Assembly (NCBI GenBank): GCA_025352345.1
Contig: JANXTP010000243.1
Coordinates: 1 to 14,039, forward strand
Direction of reading: 5' to 3'
Length of the DNA: 14,039 nt
Source of the DNA: Burkholderiales bacterium
Lineage (GTDB): Bacteria > Pseudomonadota > Gammaproteobacteria > Burkholderiales > Burkholderiaceae_C
The notes beneath the pieces are model-generated. The model made no database searches, was not told the DNA's origin, and was given only the letters and a program-made list of their open reading frames with translations. Position numbers and translations under genes: made by a program. Below, one piece after another: positions 7,708-13,326 of this stretch. Each line of letters begins with the position of its first letter. Position 1 is the stretch's first letter.

Positions 7708-8748
7708 TCAGGCCACGACGGCTTCGCCGCGCAGGGAGTTGGGATTGGCCTGTGTCACGGTCACGTCGATCAAGGTGCCGACCAACCGCTGTGCGCCCTT
7801 GAAGTTCACCTTGCGGTTGCACACCGTGCGTCCCATCAACTCGTCCGGATCCTTGCGCGACGGCCCTTCGACCAGGATGCGCTGGCGGCTGCCGACCATC
7901 GCCTGGCTGATGAGCTGCGCATTGGCTTCGATCGTCGCCTGCAGGTGCTGCAGCCGTTGCAGCTTGACGGTCTGTGGTGTGTCGTCGTGCAGGTTGGCTG
8001 CCGGCGTGCCGGGGCGCGGGCTGTAGACAAAGCTGAAGCTGGTGTCGAAGCCGACGTCGTCGATCAGCTTCATCATCTTCGCGAAGTCGTCTTCGGTTTC
8101 TCCGGGGAAGCCGATGATGAAGTCGCTGGACAGACTCAGTTGCGGCCGCACCGCGCGCAGCTTGCGTACCGTGCTCTTGTATTCCATCGCGGTGTAGCCG
8201 CGCTTCATCGCCATCAGGATGCGGTCGCTGCCGTGCTGCACCGGCAGGTGCAGGTGATCGACGAGCTGCGGCACCTTCGCGTAAACGTCGATCAACCGCT
8301 GCGTGAATTCATTCGGGTGGCTGGTGGTGTAGCGGATGCGCTCGATGCCGGGGATCTCGGCCACGTATTCGATCAGCAGTGCGAAGTCGGCGATCTCGCT
8401 GCTCGCGCGGCCCATCTTGCCCCGGTAGGCATTGACGTTCTGGCCCAGCAGCGTGCTCTCTTTGACGCCCTGGTCCACCAGCCCCGCCACCTCCACCAGC
8501 ACATCGTCGAACGGCCGCGACACCTCTTCACCGCGGGTGTACGGCACCACGCAGTAGCTGCAGTACTTCGAGCAGCCCTCCATGATGGACACAAACGCGC
8601 TGCCGCCGTCGACGCGAGCCGGCGGCAGGTGGTCGAACTTCTCGATCTCGGGGAAGCTGATGTCGACCTGCGCGCGCTCTTGCTCAGCGCGCCGGGTCAG
8701 CAACTCGGGCAGGCGGTGCAGCGTCTGCGGGCCGAACACCACGTCCAC
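7708..8748 (-). CDS. miaB: MiaB tRNA methylthiotransferase, C-terminal part (frameshifted)
   Basis: This is the larger part of miaB, separated from the N-terminal part by a frameshift. It holds the radical-SAM domain with the three-Cys cluster motif in EGCSKYCSYCVVPYTRG, the conserved TSHPNEFT, HLPVQHGSD, DFIIGFPGETEDDF and FSPRPGTPA-like segments (here YSPRPGTPA), and a C-terminal TRAM domain ending GEAVVA. MiaB inserts the methylthio group on i6A37 of tRNAs that read UNN codons. The GTG at 8748 is unlikely to be a real start: family-like sequence in this frame continues upstream as QEGAAIIERAPYVDVVFG to about 8788. There it meets the N-terminal frame, with one base missing. It converges on the small membrane-protein gene. 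Confidence 0.85.
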   Translation of the reverse strand: MDVVFGPQTLHRLPELLTRRAEQERAQVDISFPEIEKFDHLPPARVDGGSAFVSIMEGCSKYCSYCVVPYTRGEEVSRPFDDVLVEVAGLVDQGVKESTLLGQNVNAYRGKMGRASSEIADFALLIEYVAEIPGIERIRYTTSHPNEFTQRLIDVYAKVPQLVDHLHLPVQHGSDRILMAMKRGYTAMEYKSTVRKLRAVRPQLSLSSDFIIGFPGETEDDFAKMMKLIDDVGFDTSFSFVYSPRPGTPAANLHDDTPQTVKLQRLQHLQATIEANAQLISQAMVGSRQRILVEGPSRKDPDELMGRTVCNRKVNFKGAQRLVGTLIDVTVTQANPNSLRGEAVVA

Positions 8749-9050
8749 ATACGGCGCGCGCTCAATGATGGCCGCGCCTTCCTGGCTGCCACGCAGCCGC
8801 CGACACCGATCAGCACGCCCTTGGCCTTCAGGTGCTTGACGCGGCCGAGGTCGCTGAACACCTTTTCCTGCGCCTTCTCGCGTACCGAGCAGGTGTTGAA
8901 CAGGATCAGGTCCGCTTGCTCCACGTCCGTCGTCGGCTCATAGCCCTGGGTGTCGCGAAGCACATCGACCATCTTGCCCGAGTCGTACTCGTTCATCTGG
9001 CAGCCGAAGGTCTTGATGAAGACCTTCTTGGCGACGGCCGGCGCACTCAT
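8697..9050 (-). CDS. miaB: MiaB tRNA methylthiotransferase, N-terminal part (frameshifted)
   Basis: The N-terminal UPF0004 domain of MiaB, with the three Cys that bind the auxiliary [4Fe-4S] cluster: KTFGCQMNEYDSG (Cys17), NTCSVREKA (Cys54) and GVGGCVA (Cys86). After GGCVA the frame runs into family-unlike residues (ARKARPSL...), while the next frame continues with QEGAAIIERAPYVDVVFG. Restoring one C (GTGGCCAGCCAG in place of GTGGCAGCCAG, near 8788) gives the usual GGCVASQEG. The ATG at 9050 overlaps the stop of the exported-protein gene upstream (ATGA), which supports this start. Everything else in miaB is intact, so the break is either recent or a sequence error. Confidence 0.85.
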   Translation of the reverse strand: MSAPAVAKKVFIKTFGCQMNEYDSGKMVDVLRDTQGYEPTTDVEQADLILFNTCSVREKAQEKVFSDLGRVKHLKAKGVLIGVGGCVAARKARPSLSARRMWTWCSARRRCTACPSC

Positions 9051-9436
9051 GGCTTGGTCCAGGTCTGCGTGGCGGAGTTGAAGTTCCAGGCCTGGCGCTC
9101 TTCGACGGTTTTCGGCCACGGCTTGACGGCCCGCTCACTCTCACGCAGGACCCACAGCTCCTTGATCATGCCGGTGGTGTCTTCAATCGTGTAGTGAACG
9201 GTGCGCTTGCTGCCAGTCAGCGTGGTCGGCAGCACCAGCAGGTTGTCGGTGCCGTGCAGGCGGGCGCCGGGCGCCAGCAGTGCCGGGGCCCCATTGAGCT
9301 CCACCGCCGGCGGCCCGCTGAAGCTCACCACACCGCGCAGTGCCGTCAGCGGAAACTCGCGTGCCAATTCCTGCGCGCACGCAGGCACAGCAATGACGAT
9401 CATCAGGGCGGTGAACAAGGCGCGACAGCGGTCCAT
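9047..9436 (-). CDS. Hypothetical exported protein upstream of miaB
   Basis: A 129-aa protein with a clear signal peptide (MDRCRALFTALMIVIAVPACAQ, cleavage expected after ACA), so it is probably periplasmic. The mature region has no motif I can name. It contains a beta-rich-looking stretch (LRGVVSFSGPPAVELNGAPALLAPGARLHGTDNLLVLP) and ends with a Trp-rich, charged tail (EERQAWNFNSATQTWTKP). The ATG at 9436 is preferred because it opens the signal peptide. Its TGA overlaps the miaB ATG, so the pair is probably co-translated. That link to a cytosolic tRNA-modifying enzyme is positional only and does not reveal a function. Confidence 0.75.
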   Translation of the reverse strand: MDRCRALFTALMIVIAVPACAQELAREFPLTALRGVVSFSGPPAVELNGAPALLAPGARLHGTDNLLVLPTTLTGSKRTVHYTIEDTTGMIKELWVLRESERAVKPWPKTVEERQAWNFNSATQTWTKP

Positions 9437-9503
9437 GGCAGGTTCCAGTGGCGGTGAGAAAACTCGGCGCTGATCTCCGGCCCCGGCTTGCCGCAAGACC
9501 ACA

Positions 9504-9542
9504 CAAACAAAAACGGCTCCGGGTCGTGAAGACGCGGAGCCG
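9504..9542 (-). terminator. Intrinsic terminator of the tRNA-Met gene
   Basis: Read on the minus strand, an 8-bp perfect GC-rich stem (CGGCTCCG with CGGAGCCG, 9535-9542 and 9514-9521) around a 13-nt loop is followed by TTTTTGTTTG. It begins 10 nt beyond the CCA end of the tRNA gene and before the exported-protein gene, so it should end the tRNA transcript. Confidence 0.85.
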
Positions 9543-9552
9543 GTCGGGAATC

Positions 9553-9629
<77 letters not shown>

Positions 9630-9640
9630 TCAAGCCCACA

Positions 9641-9646
9641 ATTATA
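9641..9646 (-). promoter_or_regulatory. Consensus -10 box of the tRNA-Met promoter
   Basis: The minus strand carries a perfect TATAAT ending 11 nt before the first tRNA base, placing a transcription start only a few bases upstream of the mature tRNA. No good -35 hexamer is seen at 16-18 nt; the nearest, GTGACC, is too close. Confidence 0.6.
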
Positions 9647-9749
9647 GCCGGCTGCGAGCGGTCACAGTGCTCCAGCCGCTGCGCTGGCGGGCTGTTCTGC
9701 TGTGGTTCATTCACGCGATTCACGCGGGCTCGCCCAAACCTTCCCACGC

Positions 9750-10796
9750 ATGTTCAGCTTTTTCAAGAAGAAGACGCCAACGGCCGCGCCCGTCGCAACG
9801 GTCGCCGGCGCACCAGAGGCTGCGATCACGACGGCCGCGCCTGTCGAAGCGCCCGTCGCCGAGCGCAAAAGCTGGCTGGACAAGCTGCGCACCGGGCTGC
9901 GCAAGACCGGTTCTGGCATCGCGCAGGTGTTCACCGGCACGCAGATCGACGATGCGCTGTACGAGAACCTGGAGTCGGCGCTGCTGATGGCCGATGCGGG
10001 CGTCAAGGCCACCGAGTATTTGCTGGTCGATCTGAAACGGCGCGTCAAGGAAGCCCGCGTCACCGATCCATCGGCCGTCAAGGCCCTGCTGGTCGATACG
10101 GTCACCGATCTGCTGCTGCCGTTGCAGCGCCCGCTCACCGTGGGCCTGCACACCCCGACGGTGATCATGGTTGTCGGCGTCAACGGCGCCGGCAAGACGA
10201 CGACCGTCGGCAAGCTGACGCGCCATCTCGCCGAAAGCGGGCAGAAGGTGTTGCTCGCCGCTGCCGACACCTTTCGCGCCGCCGCGAAGGAGCAGCTCGC
10301 AGTCTGGGCCGGGCGCAATGGCGTCGAGATCGTCAGCCAGGAGGGCGGCGACCCGTCGTCGGTGACCTTCGATGCAGTCACCGCCGGCAAGGCGCGTGGC
10401 TGCGATGTGGTGATCGCCGACACCGCCGGCCGCCTGCCGACGCAGTTGCACCTGATGGAAGAGCTGCGCAAGGTCAAGCGCGTGATCGCCAAGGCGCAGG
10501 CCGGCGCGCCGCACGAGGTGCTGCTGGTGGTGGACGGCAACACCGGGCAGAACGCATTGGCGCAGGTCAAAGCGTTCGACGACACCTTGCAACTCACGGG
10601 CCTGATCGTCACCAAGCTCGACGGCACGGCCAAAGGCGGTGTGCTGGCAGCGATTGCGCTGTGGGCGCGGGAGCGCGGCGCGGGTGTGAACGGAGTGACA
10701 GGCCCCGTGCCGGTCTACTTCATCGGCGTCGGCGAACAGCTCGAAGACCTGGAAACCTTCGACGCACGAGAGTTCGCGACGGCGCTGCTCGGCTAG
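9750..10796 (+). CDS. ftsY: Signal recognition particle receptor FtsY
   Basis: A 348-aa SRP-receptor GTPase that brings ribosome-SRP complexes to the inner membrane. A short, basic then Ala/Pro-rich N-terminal region (about 1-40; MFSFFKKK is the lipid-binding start) is followed by the N domain and then the G domain. G-domain motifs are the P-loop GVNGAGKTTT (143-152), DTFRAAAKEQL (173-183), DTAGRLPTQ (224-232), TKLDGTAKGG (288-297) and the C-terminal YFIGVGEQLEDLETFDAREF. The ATG at 9750 is chosen over a GTG 16 codons upstream because it gives the expected MFSFFKKK start. It is transcribed away from the tRNA gene. Its partner Ffh is encoded 2.2 kb downstream, across an accessory island. Confidence 0.96.
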   Translation: MFSFFKKKTPTAAPVATVAGAPEAAITTAAPVEAPVAERKSWLDKLRTGLRKTGSGIAQVFTGTQIDDALYENLESALLMADAGVKATEYLLVDLKRRVKEARVTDPSAVKALLVDTVTDLLLPLQRPLTVGLHTPTVIMVVGVNGAGKTTTVGKLTRHLAESGQKVLLAAADTFRAAAKEQLAVWAGRNGVEIVSQEGGDPSSVTFDAVTAGKARGCDVVIADTAGRLPTQLHLMEELRKVKRVIAKAQAGAPHEVLLVVDGNTGQNALAQVKAFDDTLQLTGLIVTKLDGTAKGGVLAAIALWARERGAGVNGVTGPVPVYFIGVGEQLEDLETFDAREFATALLG

Positions 10797-10829
10797 CGGC
10801 TGGCCCCTTCATCGACGGTGTCATCTCCG

Positions 10830-10872
10830 TGCCTGCGGGGATCCGGAAAACGGCGCAGGCATTCCTGTTTTT
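10830..10872 (+). terminator. Probable intrinsic terminator of ftsY
   Basis: TGCCTGCG (10830-10837) pairs perfectly with CGCAGGCA (10854-10861) around a 16-nt loop and is followed within a few bases by TTCCTGTTTTT. It lies 33 nt after the ftsY stop. The T-run is broken and offset from the stem, so confidence is moderate. It also marks the last core-genome signal before the accessory island. Confidence 0.55.
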
Positions 10873-10874
10873 CC

Positions 10875-10961
10875 GCCCAAGCAGGCTTTGGTTACGCAGC
10901 AGTTTCTGCCCTATACGCAGCGCCGATACGCGGCAGAATTGCTGCTTACAAAAGGTTAGAC
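10875..10961 (+). repeat. attC/attI-like recombination site upstream of the cassette
   Basis: An imperfect inverted repeat, GCAGCAGTTTCTGCC (10896-10910) and GGCAGAATTGCTGC (10932-10945), differs by one extra base in the left arm, the kind of extrahelical base typical of attC L''/L' arms. To its right lies GTTAGAC (10955-10961), a perfect GTTRRRY core. To its left the only RYYYAAC-like sequence is GCCCAAG (10875-10881), with one mismatch. The 12-mer GTTACGCAGCAG (10891-10902) is also found in the class 1 attI1 site as I remember it, and the ACAAAAGGTTAGAC end resembles attI1 ACAAAGTTAGGC. The site could therefore be a degenerate attC or an attI relative. No integrase gene is present beside it. 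Confidence 0.5.
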
Positions 10962-11820
10962 CTCATTGGACACAACATATGCGCCCACCCATCTGGCAAC
11001 TCGTGCGAACAGCCGTGCAAGAACTAGGCGGGGAGCGCAACTACTCCGCGATCAAACAACATGTATGGCAGAAGTACCCGGAGGTCAACTCTTCCACACT
11101 GACATGCTCGATCATCCTTTGCTCAGTCAATCATCCATCCCGCATTCACTACCCCGAAAACAAGAAGCTGCGGCCCTGTGTCGGGCAGTATGACTTCCTG
11201 TTCAACACCGGCCGAGGCCGCGTAGTTGCGTTTGACCCAGAGAAGCACGGTCAGTGGGAAATCGCCCTGACAGATCAAGGCCTCGAAGTGAGGCTGCTCC
11301 AAGAGGCCATCGCGGAGAGCTCTTCCGCGGGGGCAGACGAGGCCGGCAGCGAGTTCGCTCTTGAGGCACACCTTCGAGATTTCCTCGCGAAGAACCTTCC
11401 GAGCTTGAGCGACTGCGGTCAACTTCAACTGTTCGTTCACTCGGACGGAAGAGACGGAGTCGAATTTCAGACAGACGTGGGCCCCATTGACATTCTTGCG
11501 GTGGCTCCGTCAGGCGATTTCTACGTGTTCGAGTTGAAATTGACCAAAGGGCACGATGCTGCTCTCGGACAAATCCTCCGGTACATGGGTTGGGTCAAGA
11601 AACACCTCTGCGGAGAAAAATGCGTCCATGGCGTCGTCGTAGCCTCGGATATTGGAAAGAAGCTGAAGTACGCAGCTACTCAAGTGTCGAACGTGATGCT
11701 CATGAACTACACGTTAAAGTTTCAACTCTTGCCCACCGCGCTCGCCGATGAGGTCTAACTCCTTACAGGGACTTTCCGTTTAGTCAACCGTATTGAATTG
11801 GTTTTTCCTTCAAGACGGAG
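10956..11820 (+). mobile_element. Integron-type gene cassette carrying a nuclease gene
   Basis: An 865-bp unit with the layout of an integron cassette: one gene, little non-coding DNA at the 5' end and an attC-like site at the 3' end. It begins TTAGAC just after the G of a GTTAGAC core, 23 nt before the gene's ATG. The gene's TAA lies inside GTCTAAC (11753-11759), the exact complement of GTTAGAC. The unit ends GGAG (11817-11820). Joining its end to its start recreates GGAG-TTAGAC, a perfect 10-bp complement of GTCTAACTCC (11753-11762), as expected for the excised circle. At the present right junction the six bases after G are TTGGTT, which do not complement as well, consistent with their belonging to the next segment. 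No intI is visible. Confidence 0.6.
10979..11758 (+). CDS. Winged-helix-like domain fused to NucS/DUF91-like PD-(D/E)XK nuclease
   Basis: A 259-aa cytosolic protein. Residues 1-95 (IWQLVRTAVQELGG, HVWQKYPEVNSSTLTCSII, NHPSRIHYPENKK, YDFLFNTGRGRVVAFDPEKHGQWEI) look like a winged-helix-type DNA-binding module that I associate with DUF7669-like proteins. A linker (about 100-125) leads to a NucS/DUF91-like domain: LEAHLRDFLAKNL with Glu129, then GPIDILAV with Asp171, YVFELKL with Glu185 and Lys187, and GQILRYMGWV with Gln198. These match the E/D/E-x-K/Q pattern of NucS-type metal-dependent DNA nucleases. The substrate is unknown; a host-defence or repair role is inference. The ATG at 10979 is chosen because the conserved-looking module starts there; upstream codons overlap ftsY. 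The Shine-Dalgarno is weak, and codon use looks less GC-biased than in neighbouring genes. Confidence 0.85.
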   Translation: MRPPIWQLVRTAVQELGGERNYSAIKQHVWQKYPEVNSSTLTCSIILCSVNHPSRIHYPENKKLRPCVGQYDFLFNTGRGRVVAFDPEKHGQWEIALTDQGLEVRLLQEAIAESSSAGADEAGSEFALEAHLRDFLAKNLPSLSDCGQLQLFVHSDGRDGVEFQTDVGPIDILAVAPSGDFYVFELKLTKGHDAALGQILRYMGWVKKHLCGEKCVHGVVVASDIGKKLKYAATQVSNVMLMNYTLKFQLLPTALADEV

Positions 11821-11826
11821 TTGGTT
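11753..11826 (+). repeat. attC-like site at the 3' end of the nuclease cassette
   Basis: The left core GTCTAAC fits the RYYYAAC consensus and contains the nuclease stop codon. The right core GTTGGTT (11820-11826) fits GTTRRRY with one mismatch. The arms GTCTAACTCC and GGAGTTGGTT share a perfect AACTCC/GGAGTT pairing. An inner, imperfect pairing runs between CTTACAGGGA (11762-11771) and TTCCTTCAAG (11805-11814). The 74-bp length is within the usual attC range. The inner L''/L' arms are weaker than in well-known attC sites. Confidence 0.5.
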
Positions 11827-12287
11827 TTCTCGGCGTGCCGACGAGGGCTGAAGTGGCCCAACAGAGAACAGACTGCCGCTCTACAGACGGCCTTGTTGCA
11901 GCCACCCGCCCGTGCTTGAACGGGCGGCTGCGGGCCCAGATACGAACCGCTCAGCCGGGCTCCATTCCTATCGCGTGGATCTGGCCTTGCGGCCCCACCA
12001 GGGGTTAGTCGAGCTTGCCGACTGCCGGTCTGACCTGTCAGTGCATCTTCATCGTCTTCAATCGACGCCAACACGGGCCGGCACACCTCGGGTAATCTTG
12101 TCCACAGGCTTCCCTCTTCACATGGCTACAGATTGACGACTCACACCACCAATCTTGGCGCTTCGACGCCGTTGCCAGAGGGTGGAAAGTCCCTTCGTAT
12201 TCCGCTCGAGCCGACCCGCTACGGCATGCGCTGTAAGGCTGGGCCGCACACATGCACCCCAAGGCGTCGCCGGTGTACGATCAATTC
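11827..12287. other. Gene-free, hairpin-rich stretch
   Basis: About 460 nt with no convincing gene: short open frames exist on both strands but none has protein-like composition, a good start or a recognisable motif. It contains several inverted repeats, notably at 11898-11931, plus GGCC-TTGC-GGCC (11983-11994) and GGCG-CTTCGA-CGCC (12157-12170). A GTTAGTC at 12004-12010 resembles an integron core with one mismatch. It may be a degenerate or non-coding cassette, a decayed mobile element or a structured RNA; the sequence does not decide. Confidence 0.4.
11898..11931. repeat. Strong two-part hairpin
   Basis: An outer GCAGCC/GGCTGC stem and an inner GCCCGT/ACGGGC stem enclose a six-base loop (GCTTGA), with a four-base ACCC bulge on the left. 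An alternative register pairs CCGCCCGT with ACGGGCGG (11906-11927) for 8 perfect pairs. No T-tract follows on either strand, so it does not look like an ordinary terminator. Confidence 0.6.
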
Positions 12288-12509
12288 ATGAAGCTCGCAA
12301 CTGGTACAGTGGTTGGTGGCAAGGTGGTTCTGGACGGGCAGCCGTTCCCGGACGGTATGGTTGTAACTGTGCTTGCCAGGAAATCGACAGACTCCTTCAC
12401 CTTGCCGCCTGACCTCGAACAGGAACTGATCGAGTCTCTTGCGGAGGCAGAACGCGGTGAGACGATCTCAGCCGATGAACTGCTCCGAGAGCTACGCCGA
12501 TCCAAGTAA
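12288..12509 (+). CDS. Probable antitoxin of a type II toxin-antitoxin pair
   Basis: A 73-aa protein starting MKLATGTVVGGKVVLDG, a beta-rich N-terminal part (about 1-32) followed by an acidic helical C-terminal tail (LPPDLEQELIESLAEAERGETISADELLRELRRSK). This layout is common in antitoxins encoded just before RelE/ParE toxins: a dimerising, DNA-contacting N-terminal part and a C-terminal arm that wraps the toxin. The ATG at 12288 gives the family-like start; an in-frame ATG at 12252 would add 12 residues. No strong ribosome binding site precedes either. A TACGAT hexamer at 12276-12281 could be a -10 box giving an almost leaderless transcript, but no good -35 is seen. Such pairs usually repress their own promoter. 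The toxin gene follows after 5 nt. Confidence 0.75.
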   Translation: MKLATGTVVGGKVVLDGQPFPDGMVVTVLARKSTDSFTLPPDLEQELIESLAEAERGETISADELLRELRRSK

Positions 12510-12514
12510 CCGTC

Positions 12515-12811
12515 GTGCTTTCGGTTGTAGTAACGAAGCGCGCCGCTGTCCAGATTCGACGCGCTGCAGACTGGTGGGAAGCAAATCGTCTATCAGCTCC
12601 AGACGCGGTGGCGGACGATTTCGAAGAAGCCAAGAATCTGCTTGCACTTGAACCAGACATTGGCAGTAAGTGCAAGTCGCCTCGTTATCCAAATCTCCGT
12701 CGCTGGGGACTCTCAAGAGTTCACCATCACATCTACTACGACGTTCGACCTGGAAAGCTTGTATTGCTGGCGTTCTGGCCACAACGGCGAAAAGACGGGC
12801 CGAAGCTGTAA
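12515..12811 (+). CDS. ParE/RelE-family toxin
   Basis: A 98-aa protein with the RelE/ParE fold pattern: an N-terminal strand (LSVVVTKRAAVQIRRAADWW), two helices (DAVADDFEEAKNLLALEPDIG), then a beta-sheet with RRWGLSRVHHHIYYDVRPGKLVLLAFWPQRRKDGPKL. The IYYDV and LLAFWPQRR segments are typical of this superfamily. ParE-like members poison DNA gyrase and RelE-like members cleave mRNA on the ribosome; the sequence alone does not say which. The start is a GTG at 12515, 5 nt after the antitoxin stop, so translation is probably coupled. The reading frame is intact. It ends before a transposase-like remnant on the other strand. Confidence 0.85.
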   Translation: MLSVVVTKRAAVQIRRAADWWEANRLSAPDAVADDFEEAKNLLALEPDIGSKCKSPRYPNLRRWGLSRVHHHIYYDVRPGKLVLLAFWPQRRKDGPKL

Positions 12812-12868
12812 CTCGCAGTGACGCCTCTCAAGAAGCTCCCTCCAAATAGTTGATCGCCAACGCGTTTT

Positions 12869-12995
12869 TCAAGCCGGTTGAACGGTGGGGATCATCTGCA
12901 TGCCGAGCTTGGCATGCACGTTGCGACAGCGCCCGCATCACGCGCTCGCGATAGCGCTCCTCAGAGCAATCCTGGCCCTGTTCAATGAACTGATG
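12869..12995 (-). pseudogene. Transposase-like C-terminal remnant, frameshifted
   Basis: On the minus strand an open frame reads HQFIEQGQDCSEERYRERVMRALSQRA. One base later (an extra base near 12914) the adjacent frame continues AKLGMQMIPTVQPA and then stops. Together they resemble the basic C-terminal tail of an insertion-sequence transposase; this rests on my memory of such tails and I cannot assign a family. No upstream catalytic region is present, because ffh begins within about 30 nt. It is therefore a truncated, decayed fragment. An inverted repeat (TGCATGCC/GGCATGCA, 12897-12918) falls inside it. Confidence 0.4.
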
Positions 12996-13026
12996 TTGAC
13001 GGGTCGATGGCTTCCTGGCCGCTGGA

Positions 13027-13326
13027 TCAGCGCGGCCCGCCCATCCCGCCCATGCCCTTCATGGCGCCCATGCGCTTCATCATTTTCATCATGCCGCCGC
13101 CGCGCATTTTTTTCATCATGTCGCGCATCTGCTCGAACTGGTTGAGCATGCGGTTCACGTCTTGCACCTGAACCCCGGCACCGGCGGCGACGCGGCGTTT
13201 GCGGGTGGCTTTGAGCAGCTCGGGCTTGCGGCGCTCCTGCGGCGTCATCGAACAAATCATGCCTTCCATGCGGCGCACGTCGCGCTCGGCTTTGTCCATG
13301 TCGACGTTGCCTGCCTTGGCGGTCAT
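13027..13326 (-). CDS. ffh: Ffh signal recognition particle protein, M domain (frameshifted)
   Basis: A 99-aa reading frame equal to the Met-rich M domain of Ffh, which binds 4.5S RNA and signal peptides. It begins MTAKAGNVDMDKAERDVRRMEGMI, continues with SMTPQERRKPELLKATRKRRVAAGAGVQVQDVNRMLNQF (RNA-binding helix-turn-helix) and ends in a Met/Gly/Lys-rich tail. In normal Ffh this follows directly on LMDKLPxQ. Here the NG-domain frame stops at HK-TGA and this frame begins at an overlapping ATG (ATGA), one base out of register. It could in principle be re-initiated as a separate polypeptide. A lost base is the simpler explanation. Confidence 0.88.
   Translation of the reverse strand: MTAKAGNVDMDKAERDVRRMEGMICSMTPQERRKPELLKATRKRRVAAGAGVQVQDVNRMLNQFEQMRDMMKKMRGGGMMKMMKRMGAMKGMGGMGGPR

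Noticed and set aside
7945..8943. A 332-aa open frame on the plus strand opposite miaB
   Set aside because: Antisense to recognised MiaB motifs and without any family-like segment.
10661..10978. Longer upstream start for the nuclease gene, overlapping ftsY
   Set aside because: The added residues are an out-of-frame reading of ftsY, its terminator and the recombination site; the conserved-looking module begins at the ATG at 10979.
11856..12010. A second, 155-bp attC between GCCCAAC and GTTAGTC
   Set aside because: Cores pair at only 5 of 7 positions, the length is above the usual range and no inner arms pair convincingly.
11784..12086. A 100-aa open frame on the minus strand in the gene-free stretch
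   Set aside because: Low-complexity Arg/Gly/Pro-rich composition, crosses the strong hairpin and the attC-like site, no ribosome binding site or motif.
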